Of a DNA stretch of 13,864 nt, positions 1-7,529 are shown one piece after another (position 1 is the first letter of the stretch; every line of letters begins with the position of its first letter). The notes beneath the pieces were generated by a model, which did not search any database, was not told the DNA's origin, and worked only from the letters and a program-made list of their open reading frames with translations. Source of the DNA: Gammaproteobacteria bacterium (GTDB taxonomy: Bacteria; Pseudomonadota; Gammaproteobacteria; Arenicellales; Poriferihabitantaceae); assembly GCA_009839585.1 (NCBI GenBank), contig VXPI01000080.1, positions 1 to 13,864 of the forward strand, in the 5' to 3' direction. Both the position numbers and the translations under genes were made by a program.

Positions 1-15
1 AGAGCGGCAGATTAA
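1..15 (+). CDS. Possible last codons of the upstream gene (uppS?), partial
   Basis: Frame 1 reads Arg-Ala-Ala-Asp and then a TAA stop at 13-15, immediately before the cdsA ribosome binding site. In gammaproteobacterial clusters of this type the gene before cdsA is normally uppS (undecaprenyl diphosphate synthase), so this could be its C-terminus. Four residues cannot identify a protein. The assignment rests only on expected gene order and on the stop being just ahead of the cdsA start. Confidence 0.3.
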   Translation, partial: RAAD

Positions 16-19
16 GGAA
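14..19 (+). promoter_or_regulatory. Ribosome binding site of cdsA
   Basis: The purine-rich AAGGAA lies 5 nt before the GTG at 25-27. It supports GTG as the cdsA start, since no ATG in this frame sits nearby. Confidence 0.6.
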
Positions 20-24
20 AGCGC

Positions 25-825
25 GTGAACTGGCCACGCATCATCACGGCCGCTGTACTGGCATTTGCCGTGATCACGCTGGTTCTCACCGTTGGTGATT
101 CCGGGTTTGACCTGATTTGTGGATGTGTCGTAGTTCTGGGTCTTTGGGAGTGGTCTACGCTGAAAAAACAGGGCCTTGCAGGGTTTCTATTGTCAATTAT
201 TCCGATTGCTGCGCTGGTTTTCTGGGGTCGCGAATATCCAGACCTTCTCATGACCCTGTGCGTGCTCTCGAGTCTCGTATGGGTTGTCATCGGAATTGAT
301 CTCATCGCCAACAAAATGGACCCCTTCCATAGTGTGATAAATTCATATGTGGTGGGACTGATCTTGATGTCTGGTGCATGGTCTGCACTGGTGCTGATTC
401 ACAGCTGGGCAAATGTTGGTCCGCTGTTCGTGATTTCGGTGCTATTGATGGTCTGGGCGGCGGATAGTTTTGCATACCTCGCCGGTAAGAGTTTTGGTCA
501 TCGAAAGCTGGTGTCTGAGTTGAGTCCCGGCAAGACCATCGAAGGCGTTTTTGGCGGTGTGGTCGGTACCCTTGCCCTGGCTTGGATTGCCGGTTTTGCA
601 ATACTTGAACTAGGTGAAGGTCAATTATTGTATTGGATTGGTCTGGGGCTGGTCATCGCCATCGTCAGCGTGATTGGCGATTTGTACGAGAGTCGTCTCA
701 AACGGATTGCCGGAGTCAAGGACAGCGGACGAATTCTCCCCGGTCACGGTGGAATCCTTGATCGTATTGACGGCATGATTGCAGCCTTGCCCATAGTGGC
801 CGCAGGATGGTCGCTGGTCCGATGA
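25..825 (+). CDS. cdsA: Phosphatidate cytidylyltransferase (CDP-diacylglycerol synthase)
   Basis: CdsA is an inner-membrane enzyme that converts phosphatidic acid and CTP to CDP-diacylglycerol, the branch-point precursor of phosphatidylethanolamine, phosphatidylglycerol and cardiolipin. The 266-residue product is highly hydrophobic, with about seven or eight probable membrane segments. Near the C-terminus (about residues 223-249) it carries the family signature: SRLKR, then VKDSG, then LPGHGG, then DRID. The conserved Lys-Asp pair and the DRxD end are intact. The length is slightly under that of E. coli CdsA (about 285 residues). The start is GTG with a good ribosome binding site 5 nt upstream. 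The stop overlaps the dxr start as ATGA, so the two genes are probably translationally coupled. Identity is secure from the signature and the neighbours. Confidence 0.96.
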   Translation: MNWPRIITAAVLAFAVITLVLTVGDSGFDLICGCVVVLGLWEWSTLKKQGLAGFLLSIIPIAALVFWGREYPDLLMTLCVLSSLVWVVIGIDLIANKMDPFHSVINSYVVGLILMSGAWSALVLIHSWANVGPLFVISVLLMVWAADSFAYLAGKSFGHRKLVSELSPGKTIEGVFGGVVGTLALAWIAGFAILELGEGQLLYWIGLGLVIAIVSVIGDLYESRLKRIAGVKDSGRILPGHGGILDRIDGMIAALPIVAAGWSLVR

Positions 826-2039
826 CGATTGGTGTTGCAATCCTGGGATCGACCGGGTCAATCGGTCAGTCAGCCCTGGATGTGGTGTCTCGTCATTCTG
901 ATCGTTTCCATGTGGTTGCCCTGTCTGCAAGAAACAGCGTGGAGAGGATTTATGAGCAATGTGTCCGGTTTTCTCCACAGACGGTTGCCATGTCAGACGA
1001 GGCTGCGGCGGAAGTTCTCGACCATCGTATCAGGCATGCCGGGCTGGATATTGAGGTACTCTCGGGTGAACAGGGAATAAAGAGCATCGCTTGCGGGCCA
1101 GCAGAATCAATCATCAACGGTATTGTTGGAGCTGCAGGACTGCAACCGGTCATCACTGCCGCTAGATCCGGAAAACGACAATTGCTGGCCAACAAGGAGC
1201 CATTGGTGATGCTGGGTGAATATATTGTTCATCTCGCTCGGGAACATGGATCCCTGCTGTTGCCGGTAGATAGTGAACATAATGCAATATTCCAGTGTTT
1301 GCCGAGGACTGGCAGCTTGGAAAAACTGGGATCGCCCCGCATTACAAATGAGATGGGAGTGCGAAAAATTCTACTCACGGGTTCAGGCGGTCCACTTCGC
1401 ACCATTGATCTTGATATAATGTCAGAGGTAACCCCGGAACAGGCCATTGCCCATCCCAACTGGGATATGGGCAAGAAGATTTCTGTTGATTCCGCAACCA
1501 TGATGAACAAGGCGCTGGAGTTGATAGAAGTCTGTTGTCTATTTGGCGTCAGCCACAAGCAGGTAGAGATCGTTATTCACCCACAGAGCATTATTCATTC
1601 CATGGTTGAATATCTTGATGGATCCGTGATTGCCCAGATGGGCAGACCGGACATGAGAATTCCGATTGCCAATGCTCTGGGATGGCCGGAGCGGATTGAA
1701 TCGGGTGTGGACGCACCTGTATTCAGTGAGATCGCTGGCTTTGATTTTACCCGCCCGGACCCAGTTCGGTTTCCAGCATTGCGACTTGCCCGGGAAGTGG
1801 CTGAGCGGGGAGGCACCGCTCCGACCGTGATGAATGCGGCGAACGAGATTGCGGTTGATGCATTTCTGGATTACAAGATTCGTTTCGATGAGATTGTGAA
1901 CATGGTTGAGGTAGCGGTTGAGAATGCATCCATCGACGATCAGGTCGATCTCGAACGATCACTGAAAGCGGACAGCGAGGCCCGGGCGTTTTGTCAGTCA
2001 ATGCTCCAGAAGCGATCAATGACATCTCAACCGAGTTGA
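822..2039 (+). CDS. dxr: 1-deoxy-D-xylulose 5-phosphate reductoisomerase
   Basis: Dxr (IspC) rearranges and reduces 1-deoxy-D-xylulose 5-phosphate to 2-C-methyl-D-erythritol 4-phosphate with NADPH and a divalent metal. This is the committed step of the MEP isoprenoid pathway in the cytoplasm. The N-terminal NADPH-binding loop GSTGSIG is at residues 9-15 and LANKE at about 122-126. The metal ligands in PVDSEHN are D150 and E152, the same numbers as in E. coli. SGGPLR follows at about 189-194, then the substrate-site stretch HPNW (from 212), and DSATMMNK with N230, K231 and E234. HPQSIIHSMV and NAANEIAV complete the family pattern. I chose the ATG at 822 because it starts directly at the nucleotide-binding strand and overlaps the cdsA stop as ATGA. 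An in-frame ATG at 807 would add five residues inside cdsA. The product is 405 aa, against 398 in E. coli. Confidence 0.97.
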   Translation: MTIGVAILGSTGSIGQSALDVVSRHSDRFHVVALSARNSVERIYEQCVRFSPQTVAMSDEAAAEVLDHRIRHAGLDIEVLSGEQGIKSIACGPAESIINGIVGAAGLQPVITAARSGKRQLLANKEPLVMLGEYIVHLAREHGSLLLPVDSEHNAIFQCLPRTGSLEKLGSPRITNEMGVRKILLTGSGGPLRTIDLDIMSEVTPEQAIAHPNWDMGKKISVDSATMMNKALELIEVCCLFGVSHKQVEIVIHPQSIIHSMVEYLDGSVIAQMGRPDMRIPIANALGWPERIESGVDAPVFSEIAGFDFTRPDPVRFPALRLAREVAERGGTAPTVMNAANEIAVDAFLDYKIRFDEIVNMVEVAVENASIDDQVDLERSLKADSEARAFCQSMLQKRSMTSQPS

Positions 2040-2044
2040 CGCAA

Positions 2045-2052
2045 AAGGCAGG
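2045..2052 (+). promoter_or_regulatory. Ribosome binding site of rseP, supporting a TTG start
   Basis: AAGGCAGG lies 9 nt before TTG 2062-2064. Starting there places the zinc-binding HEFGH at residues 22-26, exactly as in E. coli RseP, so both the spacing and the numbering support the rare TTG start. Confidence 0.5.
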
Positions 2053-2061
2053 TACAGAATC

Positions 2062-3402
2062 TTGGAAGGCATTGTTTACACGATTTTCGCATTTGTCCTT
2101 GCGATCGTCATTCTTGTTGGCGTACATGAGTTCGGGCATTTCTGGGTTGCTCGAAAGTGTGGCGTGAAAGTCCTCAAATTCTCGATTGGCTTCGGCAAGC
2201 CCATTCTGACCTGGCACAGAAAAAATGATCCTACAGAATACTCGATTGGCATAATCCCGTTAGGTGGCTATGTCAAGATGCTGGATGAGCGGGAAGGTCC
2301 AATTCCCGAGCATGAGCGGGAGCTGGAATTCAACAGCAAATCCCTAACGGCACGCTCGTTGATTGTATTCGCTGGCCCGGCGTTCAATTTTCTGTTTGCA
2401 ATCCTTGCAATTTGGCTGGCATTAATGATTGGCAACCGGGACTACCCGCCAGTGGTTGGGCAAATCCTGGAACAATCCATGGCGGAGCAAGCAGGCTTTC
2501 AGTTGGGTGATCGATTGGTGCAAATCGATGGCCGTCCGGTCAAGGCCTGGCGTCAACACCAGCTGTATCTCATGAATCGGGCGATGCAGGGTCGTAAAAC
2601 AGGGTTCCTGGTTGAAACATCCGAGAACAGCGTCAGGGAAATTGAGGTGGACTTCGGGCTTCTTGACCAGCAAAGGCTGGCGGGACTGCCGATAACTTCG
2701 ATTATGGGTATCGGGCCACCACCGCCGCCTGCCAGAATTGTCGATCCGGTTGTCGGCATGCCAGCCGAGCGGGCTGGCCTGATTTCGGGTGATATCGTCA
2801 CTGCCATCGACAATCAGGAGATTGATGACTGGGTCGAGTTGGCCAGCACAATTGCCGAACGGCCGGGAGAACAAGTTGTTTTGATGGTGATGCGTGGCGA
2901 TAACGAGTTTGAGATCACGATCGTGCCGGACATCATTGATGTAGACGGTGCTCGCCAGGGTCGAATTGGGGTTTACCGCCCCGAACCAGAAGGCATGATA
3001 TTTCGGCTCGGACCCGTTGAATCGATATGGCAATCGGTTGAACAAGGCTACCTGTTGACCGTTGTGACCCTGAAGTCAATCGGCAGGATGATCACCGCAA
3101 GAATGTCTGCCGAAAATTTATCCGGGCCGATTACCATCGCGAGGGTCGCTGGGCGGACTGCGGAGAACGGAGTGACCGAGTTCCTGTCTTTTCTTGCCTT
3201 GATCAGTATCAGTCTTGGCTTGCTCAACCTGTTGCCGATACCCGTTCTTGACGGGGGACACCTGATGTATTTCCTTTATGAAGGAATCACCGGCAAAAAG
3301 CCTTCGGAAGAAGCGATGCTGTTCGGCCAGAAAATCGGAATATCGGCTATTGTATTTTTGACCATTCTGGCGTTTTATAACGATATAATGCGATTGTTTT
3401 AA
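2062..3402 (+). CDS. rseP: Inner-membrane site-2 zinc protease RseP
   Basis: RseP is the intramembrane metalloprotease that makes the second cut in the anti-sigma factor RseA, releasing sigma-E when outer-membrane proteins misfold. It also clears remnant signal peptides. The 446-residue product (E. coli 450) begins with a membrane segment carrying HEFGH at 22-26, where H22 and H26 bind zinc and E23 is catalytic. A second membrane segment spans about 98-122. Two tandem periplasmic PDZ domains follow, at about 128-200 and 225-290, joined by a proline-rich linker with five consecutive prolines near residue 219. The C-terminal membrane part has NLLPIPVLDGGH at about 389-400, supplying the third zinc ligand D397, and a last hydrophobic helix at about 425-440. 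Translation starts at TTG. A 22-bp gap separates it from dxr. It sits next to bamA and skp, whose failure activates the pathway it controls. Confidence 0.96.
   Translation: MEGIVYTIFAFVLAIVILVGVHEFGHFWVARKCGVKVLKFSIGFGKPILTWHRKNDPTEYSIGIIPLGGYVKMLDEREGPIPEHERELEFNSKSLTARSLIVFAGPAFNFLFAILAIWLALMIGNRDYPPVVGQILEQSMAEQAGFQLGDRLVQIDGRPVKAWRQHQLYLMNRAMQGRKTGFLVETSENSVREIEVDFGLLDQQRLAGLPITSIMGIGPPPPPARIVDPVVGMPAERAGLISGDIVTAIDNQEIDDWVELASTIAERPGEQVVLMVMRGDNEFEITIVPDIIDVDGARQGRIGVYRPEPEGMIFRLGPVESIWQSVEQGYLLTVVTLKSIGRMITARMSAENLSGPITIARVAGRTAENGVTEFLSFLALISISLGLLNLLPIPVLDGGHLMYFLYEGITGKKPSEEAMLFGQKIGISAIVFLTILAFYNDIMRLF
3358..3389 (+). promoter_or_regulatory. Weak candidate sigma-70 promoter for bamA inside the end of rseP
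   Basis: A perfect TATAAT (3384-3389) follows TTGACC (3358-3363, one mismatch to TTGACA). The spacer is 20 bp, well over the usual 16-18, and there is no TG extension before the -10 box. It would start transcription about 165 nt before the bamA ATG. That an extra promoter exists before bamA is plausible, because the following gap is the longest in the window, but this exact site is uncertain. Confidence 0.2.
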
Positions 3403-3562
3403 GGTTGGCTTCCATTTGCCAGGAAATTATGACTCTGACATCAGGCGACGGACCCGAATTCGGGCTAATCCAGCGGATGACTATGGGAATGGTTTGCACG
3501 GGAGTGGCCTTGAAGTCCAGTCCTCCGGGTCTTGGTCCCGGCGTCAAGGAACAGGCGAAAGT
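3403..3562 (+). other. 160-bp rseP-bamA intergenic region with a palindrome and a small hairpin
   Basis: This is the longest non-coding gap in the window. It contains a perfect 12-bp palindrome, CCCGAATTCGGG, at 3453-3464. It also has a GC-rich hairpin with 5-bp arms at 3525-3529 and 3537-3541, just before the bamA ribosome binding site. The bamA frame stays open back to a TTG at 3416, but the 49 residues this would add lie ahead of an obvious signal peptide and are unlikely to be translated. No sigma-E-type promoter with correct spacing was found here. Confidence 0.4.
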
Positions 3563-5878
3563 ATGAAAAGACCATTCATGTTGCTGGCAGCTTCTCTCGC
3601 CCTGGCAGGGCTGGTGCATGCCATTGAACCTTTTGTAATTACCGATATCCGGGTAGAAGGGCTAACCCGCCTGGAAGAGGGGACGGTGTTTAACTACCTG
3701 CCTCTCAAGGTAGGCGATGAAGTTGATGAAGAAGAAACCCGCCTTAGCATCAAGGAACTGTTCGGAACCGGTTTCTTCCAGGATGTTCAACTGGAACAGG
3801 ACGGAACCACATTGGTGGTCAAGGTCATCGAGCGCCCCTCAATCAGGACCGTCACTATCAGTGGTAATCGGGAAATCAAGACTGAGGACATTGAACAAGG
3901 CCTCATGAATGCAGGGCTGGTCGAGGGTCGTATCTTCCGGCAACCTGCCCTGAATGATTTTGAGCGGGGTCTGCAAAATACCTACCATTCACTGGGCCAG
4001 TATTCGGCGTCAGTAGCGACGTCGGTCAGGAACCTTGATGACAACCGGGTCGATTTGACCATTGACGTCAATGAGGGGCGGGAAGCCCGTATCAAGCAGA
4101 TTAGCATTATTGGTGTTGAAAAAGAGGATCTGGATGACGTGTTGGATGAAATGCGTCTGAAAAGCAAACGCGGATTCAACCTGTTTTCCAGAAAAGACCA
4201 GTATTCCAAGCAACAGCTGGAAGCCGATATTGAAAGCATTCGGGCGTTCTATCTCAATCGCGGGTATTATGATTTTGAGATGATTTCATCCTCGGTGGAG
4301 ATCAGCCCGAATAGGCAGGACATATTCATTAACATCGTACTTGACGAAGGTGAGCAGTATACATTCGGCGAAACTTCCATTGAAGGAGTGTCAGAGGTCG
4401 ATAAAGAGGAAGTCCACTCGCTCGTCGCTATGGATCCCGGGGATGTATTTTCGCGAGCCAGGATCGGCACATCACAAAGCGCCATCTCGGATTATTTTTC
4501 GGCAAAGGGATTTCCCTTTCACGACATTCGCGTGCAGTCGGTCGTTCAGGAAGAAACTCTGACCATAGACACGGTGATTACGGTAGTTGAAAACCGCCGG
4601 GTCTACGTGCGAATCATTGATATTTTCGGCAATCGCTATACCCGGGATGAGGTTATCCGAAGGGAGTTGCGCCAACTCGAAGGAGCCTGGTATTCTTCAG
4701 CCCTGATCAACATTTCAAAAGGCCGCATACAGCGTTTGGGCTTGTTCGAGTCGGTTACGATCGAAACCATCCCGGTTCCGGGTACTCGGGAACAGGTTGA
4801 CCTGCAGGTGGTGGTCAAGGAGCGTTCAACAGGGTCGGCACTTGCATCAGTCGGATATTCTGACGATGACGGTGTATTGTTTGGCCTTCAATTCCAGCAA
4901 CGCAACCTGTTCGGCACTGGCAGGGAACTTGATCTCGTGTTCAACAATTCAGATGCTGTCGAAGAGATTTCCATTGCATACACCAACCCTTACCTGACGA
5001 GGGACGGGATCAGCCGCAAGATCAGCCTGGAAACCCGGGATGTTGATTCCAGCGATATCGATACGGCGGAATATATACTGTCATCTGACTCCATTGGCGT
5101 GGACTACCGGATACCAATTTCGGAAACCGATTCATTCAACATTGGGCTGGCTTTTGAGAATCTTGAACTTGAATCGAATGCCCAGACCCCGTTTGAATTC
5201 ACAAGGGTGATTGAACAGTACCCGGCCCCCGAGCAGTTGACCGTCAGTGCGGGTATCTTTCGTGACAGTCGAAACGATTTTTTCTTCCCAACCGCCGGCA
5301 GTACAGGTCTTGCCAGCCTGGAATGGAGTATCCCGGGAAGTGATTTTGAGTATTACAAGATAAACTTGCAGGGTTCCTACTACATTCCCTTTAACAGGAT
5401 GTCTTTTAAGGGCGGTTTGAGTCTTGGATATGGAGATGGTTATGGCGAGACTGCAGATAACGGAGGCCTGCCGTTTTTCAAGAATTATTTTGCTGGAGGA
5501 TCAAGAACGGTCCGGGGATATGGCTCCCGTTCGCTCGGCCCCAAATCCAGACCGGAAGCAGAGCAAATGGAAAACGCCGGCATCACGCCCAGACCGACTG
5601 GCGGCAGCAAACGTCTGTTATTGAATGCCGAGTTGCTGTTCCCAACTTTTGGAGCAGAAGCCAAAGACAAACGGTTTGGCCTGTTTTCTGATGGTGGTTG
5701 GGTGTGGGCCGCTAATGATTCCGTAGAATTTGGCGATATGCGTTATTCTGCAGGAATGTTTTTCAACTGGTTTTCGGCAATTGGTCCATTGACCATCAGC
5801 TATGGCGTGCCACTTAACGAGGAAGATGGGGATGAAACTCAGGAATTGCAAATCTCGTTAGGAACGGTATTCCGATAA
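3563..5878 (+). CDS. bamA: Outer-membrane protein assembly factor BamA (Omp85)
   Basis: BamA is the central subunit of the BAM complex, which folds and inserts beta-barrel proteins into the outer membrane. A signal peptide (MKRPF start, hydrophobic core, probable cut after VHA at residue 20) is followed by five POTRA domains at about 22-90, 91-172, 173-262, 263-345 and 346-425. POTRA 5 includes VIRRELRQLEGAW. A 16-strand barrel occupies the rest. The loop-6 VRGY motif is at 650-653, followed by SLGPKS. I chose the ATG at 3563 because it begins the signal peptide, with AAGGAA 11 nt upstream. The product is 771 aa, shorter than E. coli (810), mainly through shorter barrel loops. It contains no cysteine, so the loop-6 disulfide of the E. 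coli protein is absent. The C-terminus reads LGTVFR, with one arginine after the usual terminal aromatic residue. Skp follows after 62 bp. Confidence 0.96.
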   Translation: MKRPFMLLAASLALAGLVHAIEPFVITDIRVEGLTRLEEGTVFNYLPLKVGDEVDEEETRLSIKELFGTGFFQDVQLEQDGTTLVVKVIERPSIRTVTISGNREIKTEDIEQGLMNAGLVEGRIFRQPALNDFERGLQNTYHSLGQYSASVATSVRNLDDNRVDLTIDVNEGREARIKQISIIGVEKEDLDDVLDEMRLKSKRGFNLFSRKDQYSKQQLEADIESIRAFYLNRGYYDFEMISSSVEISPNRQDIFINIVLDEGEQYTFGETSIEGVSEVDKEEVHSLVAMDPGDVFSRARIGTSQSAISDYFSAKGFPFHDIRVQSVVQEETLTIDTVITVVENRRVYVRIIDIFGNRYTRDEVIRRELRQLEGAWYSSALINISKGRIQRLGLFESVTIETIPVPGTREQVDLQVVVKERSTGSALASVGYSDDDGVLFGLQFQQRNLFGTGRELDLVFNNSDAVEEISIAYTNPYLTRDGISRKISLETRDVDSSDIDTAEYILSSDSIGVDYRIPISETDSFNIGLAFENLELESNAQTPFEFTRVIEQYPAPEQLTVSAGIFRDSRNDFFFPTAGSTGLASLEWSIPGSDFEYYKINLQGSYYIPFNRMSFKGGLSLGYGDGYGETADNGGLPFFKNYFAGGSRTVRGYGSRSLGPKSRPEAEQMENAGITPRPTGGSKRLLLNAELLFPTFGAEAKDKRFGLFSDGGWVWAANDSVEFGDMRYSAGMFFNWFSAIGPLTISYGVPLNEEDGDETQELQISLGTVFR

Positions 5879-5940
5879 AATTGATATCCTCGCCAGTTTC
5901 GTTCTTAATAATCACTTATTGACCTCGGTATCCGTAAATT

Positions 5941-6462
5941 ATGAAATCGATTTTCAGGCTCACCTTCATATTGTGTATTGGAATGCTGGCACTCCCAACC
6001 CAGCTCATGGCTCAGAGCATAGCCTATGTTGATGCGCTGAGACTGATTGATGAATCGCCACAGGGCAAGGTCGAGATCCAGAAGCTCGAAGAGGAGTTTG
6101 GGGTCAGAAGACAGGATTTGCAACGGCGCATGGATAGCTTTGTTGCCGAAGAAGCAGATCTCAAAAAGAATTCGTTGTTAATGACCTCGGAGGAGGTTGA
6201 TGCCAAACTGCAGGAGTTGACTGATTTGCAGCGTTCCTTGCGTAGGGAACAGGAAATTTACAATGATGACTACAGTAGAAAGCGCAATCAGGGGATAGCC
6301 CAGCTAGAAGAAATGATTACCGAGGTGATTTTTCGGATTGCCCGCGAGCGAGAGATTGATCTGGTGCTTCAACAAGTGGTCTATGCGAGCAGTAATATTG
6401 ATTTGACTGACATGATTCTGCGTGAACTTGAACGCATGTTTGAGGAGGGTAGTGATTCGTGA
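5941..6462 (+). CDS. skp: Periplasmic chaperone Skp (OmpH family)
   Basis: Skp is a periplasmic chaperone that binds unfolded outer-membrane proteins emerging from the Sec translocon and hands them to BamA. In known homologues it is a trimer with coiled-coil tentacles. The 173-residue product (E. coli about 161) begins with a signal peptide whose probable cut follows LMA at residue 24. The mature protein opens with IAYVDALRLIDESPQGK, typical of the OmpH family. Long charged helices rich in Glu, Gln, Arg and Leu follow at about 45-130. The C-terminal segment with FRIAREREIDLVL rejoins the body. The ATG at 5941 has no convincing Shine-Dalgarno sequence (upstream is CGGTATCCGTAAATT). The gene lies 62 bp after bamA, and its last three codons form the left arm of an inverted repeat. 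Confidence 0.93.
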   Translation: MKSIFRLTFILCIGMLALPTQLMAQSIAYVDALRLIDESPQGKVEIQKLEEEFGVRRQDLQRRMDSFVAEEADLKKNSLLMTSEEVDAKLQELTDLQRSLRREQEIYNDDYSRKRNQGIAQLEEMITEVIFRIAREREIDLVLQQVVYASSNIDLTDMILRELERMFEEGSDS

Positions 6463-6476
6463 GGAAGCGAATCACT
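6451..6476 (+). terminator. Inverted repeat across the skp stop codon, attenuator-like
   Basis: AGTGATTCG (6451-6459) and CGAATCACT (6468-6476) form a perfect 9-bp stem around an 8-nt loop that includes the skp TGA stop (6460-6462). The loop ends, T and G, could add a wobble pair. The downstream sequence CGTTTGGTATTCT is only moderately T-rich, so this is at best a weak terminator. It may instead attenuate transcription or protect the skp mRNA 3' end. It lies 33 nt before the lpxD start. Confidence 0.35.
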
Positions 6477-6509
6477 CGTTTGGTATTCTAGACATTCTGG
6501 ATTGCTGTA

Positions 6510-7514
6510 ATGATAACCTTGGCGACCATTGCGCAGAAGGTAGGCGGTCAATTGCTGGGTGATGCGGATTTCACTGTCGACTCGTTAAATGGCATACGCA
6601 CAGCTTCAAGCCGGTCGTTGACTTTTTATACCGGTGGGTCCAACCAGAATAAGCCGACAACCAAGGCTGGAGCGGTTATTCTCAAAGCCAAGCATGTTGA
6701 ACTATTCCCAACCAACCGGATAGTCGTTGAAGATCCCTACCTTGCCTATGCCTGGGCCAGTCAGCTATTTGTCAGGTACAACAGTCGGAACCGGAGTATT
6801 TCCCCTCATGCTACCGTTTCCGGGACGGCATCGATCGCTGGTGATGTAGGTATCGGTCCATTTTCCGTGGTTGGTGATCAAGCCGTTATTCAGCATGGTG
6901 TAACAATCGGGTCAGGCGTATATATTGGCGATGAGGTGTTGATCAAGTCCAGAACGGTGATTGAAGACCGTGCTGTGATAACGGGCCCTGCCATTATCGG
7001 TTGTGACTGCGTGATATCTCCCGGAGCAGTGATTGGCTCTTCCGGTTTTGGTTATGCGAGAAATGGCAAGTATTGGCAGAGGATCGAACATCTAGGAGGA
7101 GTTAAGGTGGGTGATCATGTTGATATAGGCGCCAATACGACAATTGACCGGGGCTCGCTTGAGAATACGGTAATCGCCGACGGCGTGAAACTCGATAACC
7201 AGATTCAGGTCGCACACAATGTGCGAATTGGTGAAAATACTGCCATTGCCGGCTGTGTCGGTATAGCGGGAAGTACCAGAATCGGAGCCAATTGCCGGAT
7301 TGGTGGCAGGGCCGCTATTCTGGGTCATCTAGAGATCGCGGACAATGTCGATATTCTGGCCAATACACTGGTATCCAAAAACATTGTTGAGCCGGGAGAA
7401 TATGCATCAATGATTCCTGCCCAGCCTGCGGGGGTCTGGCGAAAGAACCTTGCAATGCTTAGGAGGCTGGGTCGATTAGAGCGAAATCCGAGAAATCACT
7501 CCAGTCCCGAATGA
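6510..7514 (+). CDS. lpxD: UDP-3-O-(3-hydroxyacyl)glucosamine N-acyltransferase
   Basis: LpxD catalyses the third step of lipid A synthesis, transferring a 3-hydroxyacyl chain from ACP to the 2-amino group of UDP-3-O-acyl-glucosamine. The 334-residue protein (E. coli 341) has an N-terminal uridine-binding domain at about 1-98, including NGIRTASSRSLTFY. A left-handed parallel beta-helix of hexapeptide repeats follows at about 99-295, and a C-terminal helical arm ends near 325. The catalytic histidine is H236 in QIQVAHN, matching E. coli H239. The conserved GSSGFGYARNGKYW region is at about 176-189. The ATG at 6510 is the only candidate start after the in-frame TAG at 6489, and only a weak GGA (6499-6501) precedes it at 8 nt. 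Together with LpxA and FabZ it makes the cluster a lipid A acylation unit. Confidence 0.97.
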   Translation: MITLATIAQKVGGQLLGDADFTVDSLNGIRTASSRSLTFYTGGSNQNKPTTKAGAVILKAKHVELFPTNRIVVEDPYLAYAWASQLFVRYNSRNRSISPHATVSGTASIAGDVGIGPFSVVGDQAVIQHGVTIGSGVYIGDEVLIKSRTVIEDRAVITGPAIIGCDCVISPGAVIGSSGFGYARNGKYWQRIEHLGGVKVGDHVDIGANTTIDRGSLENTVIADGVKLDNQIQVAHNVRIGENTAIAGCVGIAGSTRIGANCRIGGRAAILGHLEIADNVDILANTLVSKNIVEPGEYASMIPAQPAGVWRKNLAMLRRLGRLERNPRNHSSPE

Positions 7515-7529
7515 CCGTAAAAGTAAGCC

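Noticed and set aside
2422..3045. Minus-strand open frame of 207 codons opposite rseP
   Set aside because: It lies wholly opposite a confidently identified gene, has no recognisable motif, and reads as a shadow of the rseP codon pattern. The same holds for the minus-strand frames at 1747-2217, 12-314 and 10165-10566.
3422..3438. Possible sigma-E promoter before bamA: GGAAATT at 3422-3428 and TCTGA at 3434-3438
   Set aside because: Only 5 bp separate the two boxes, where about 16 are needed, and no TCTGA-like box is present at the correct distance.
3416..3562. N-terminal extension of BamA from TTG 3416
   Set aside because: The 49 extra residues are polar, precede a classic signal peptide at 3563 and resemble no BamA N-terminus. 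An open frame of this length arises by chance roughly one time in ten.
4924..4953. Sigma-E-like promoter inside bamA: GGAACTT at 4924-4930 and TCAGA at 4949-4953
   Set aside because: The -35 box matches perfectly, but the spacer is 18 bp and the -10 is imperfect. A second GGAACTT occurs inside dnaE (12099-12105), so the frequency fits chance for a 7-mer in this length of sequence.
5881..5912. TTGATA and AATAAT before skp as a promoter
   Set aside because: The spacer is 20 bp and each box has a mismatch. The gap is AT-rich, so such matches are expected by chance.
6503..6511. Extended -10-like TGCTGTAAT at the lpxD start
   Set aside because: It would start transcription inside the lpxD coding region, and no -35 box is present.
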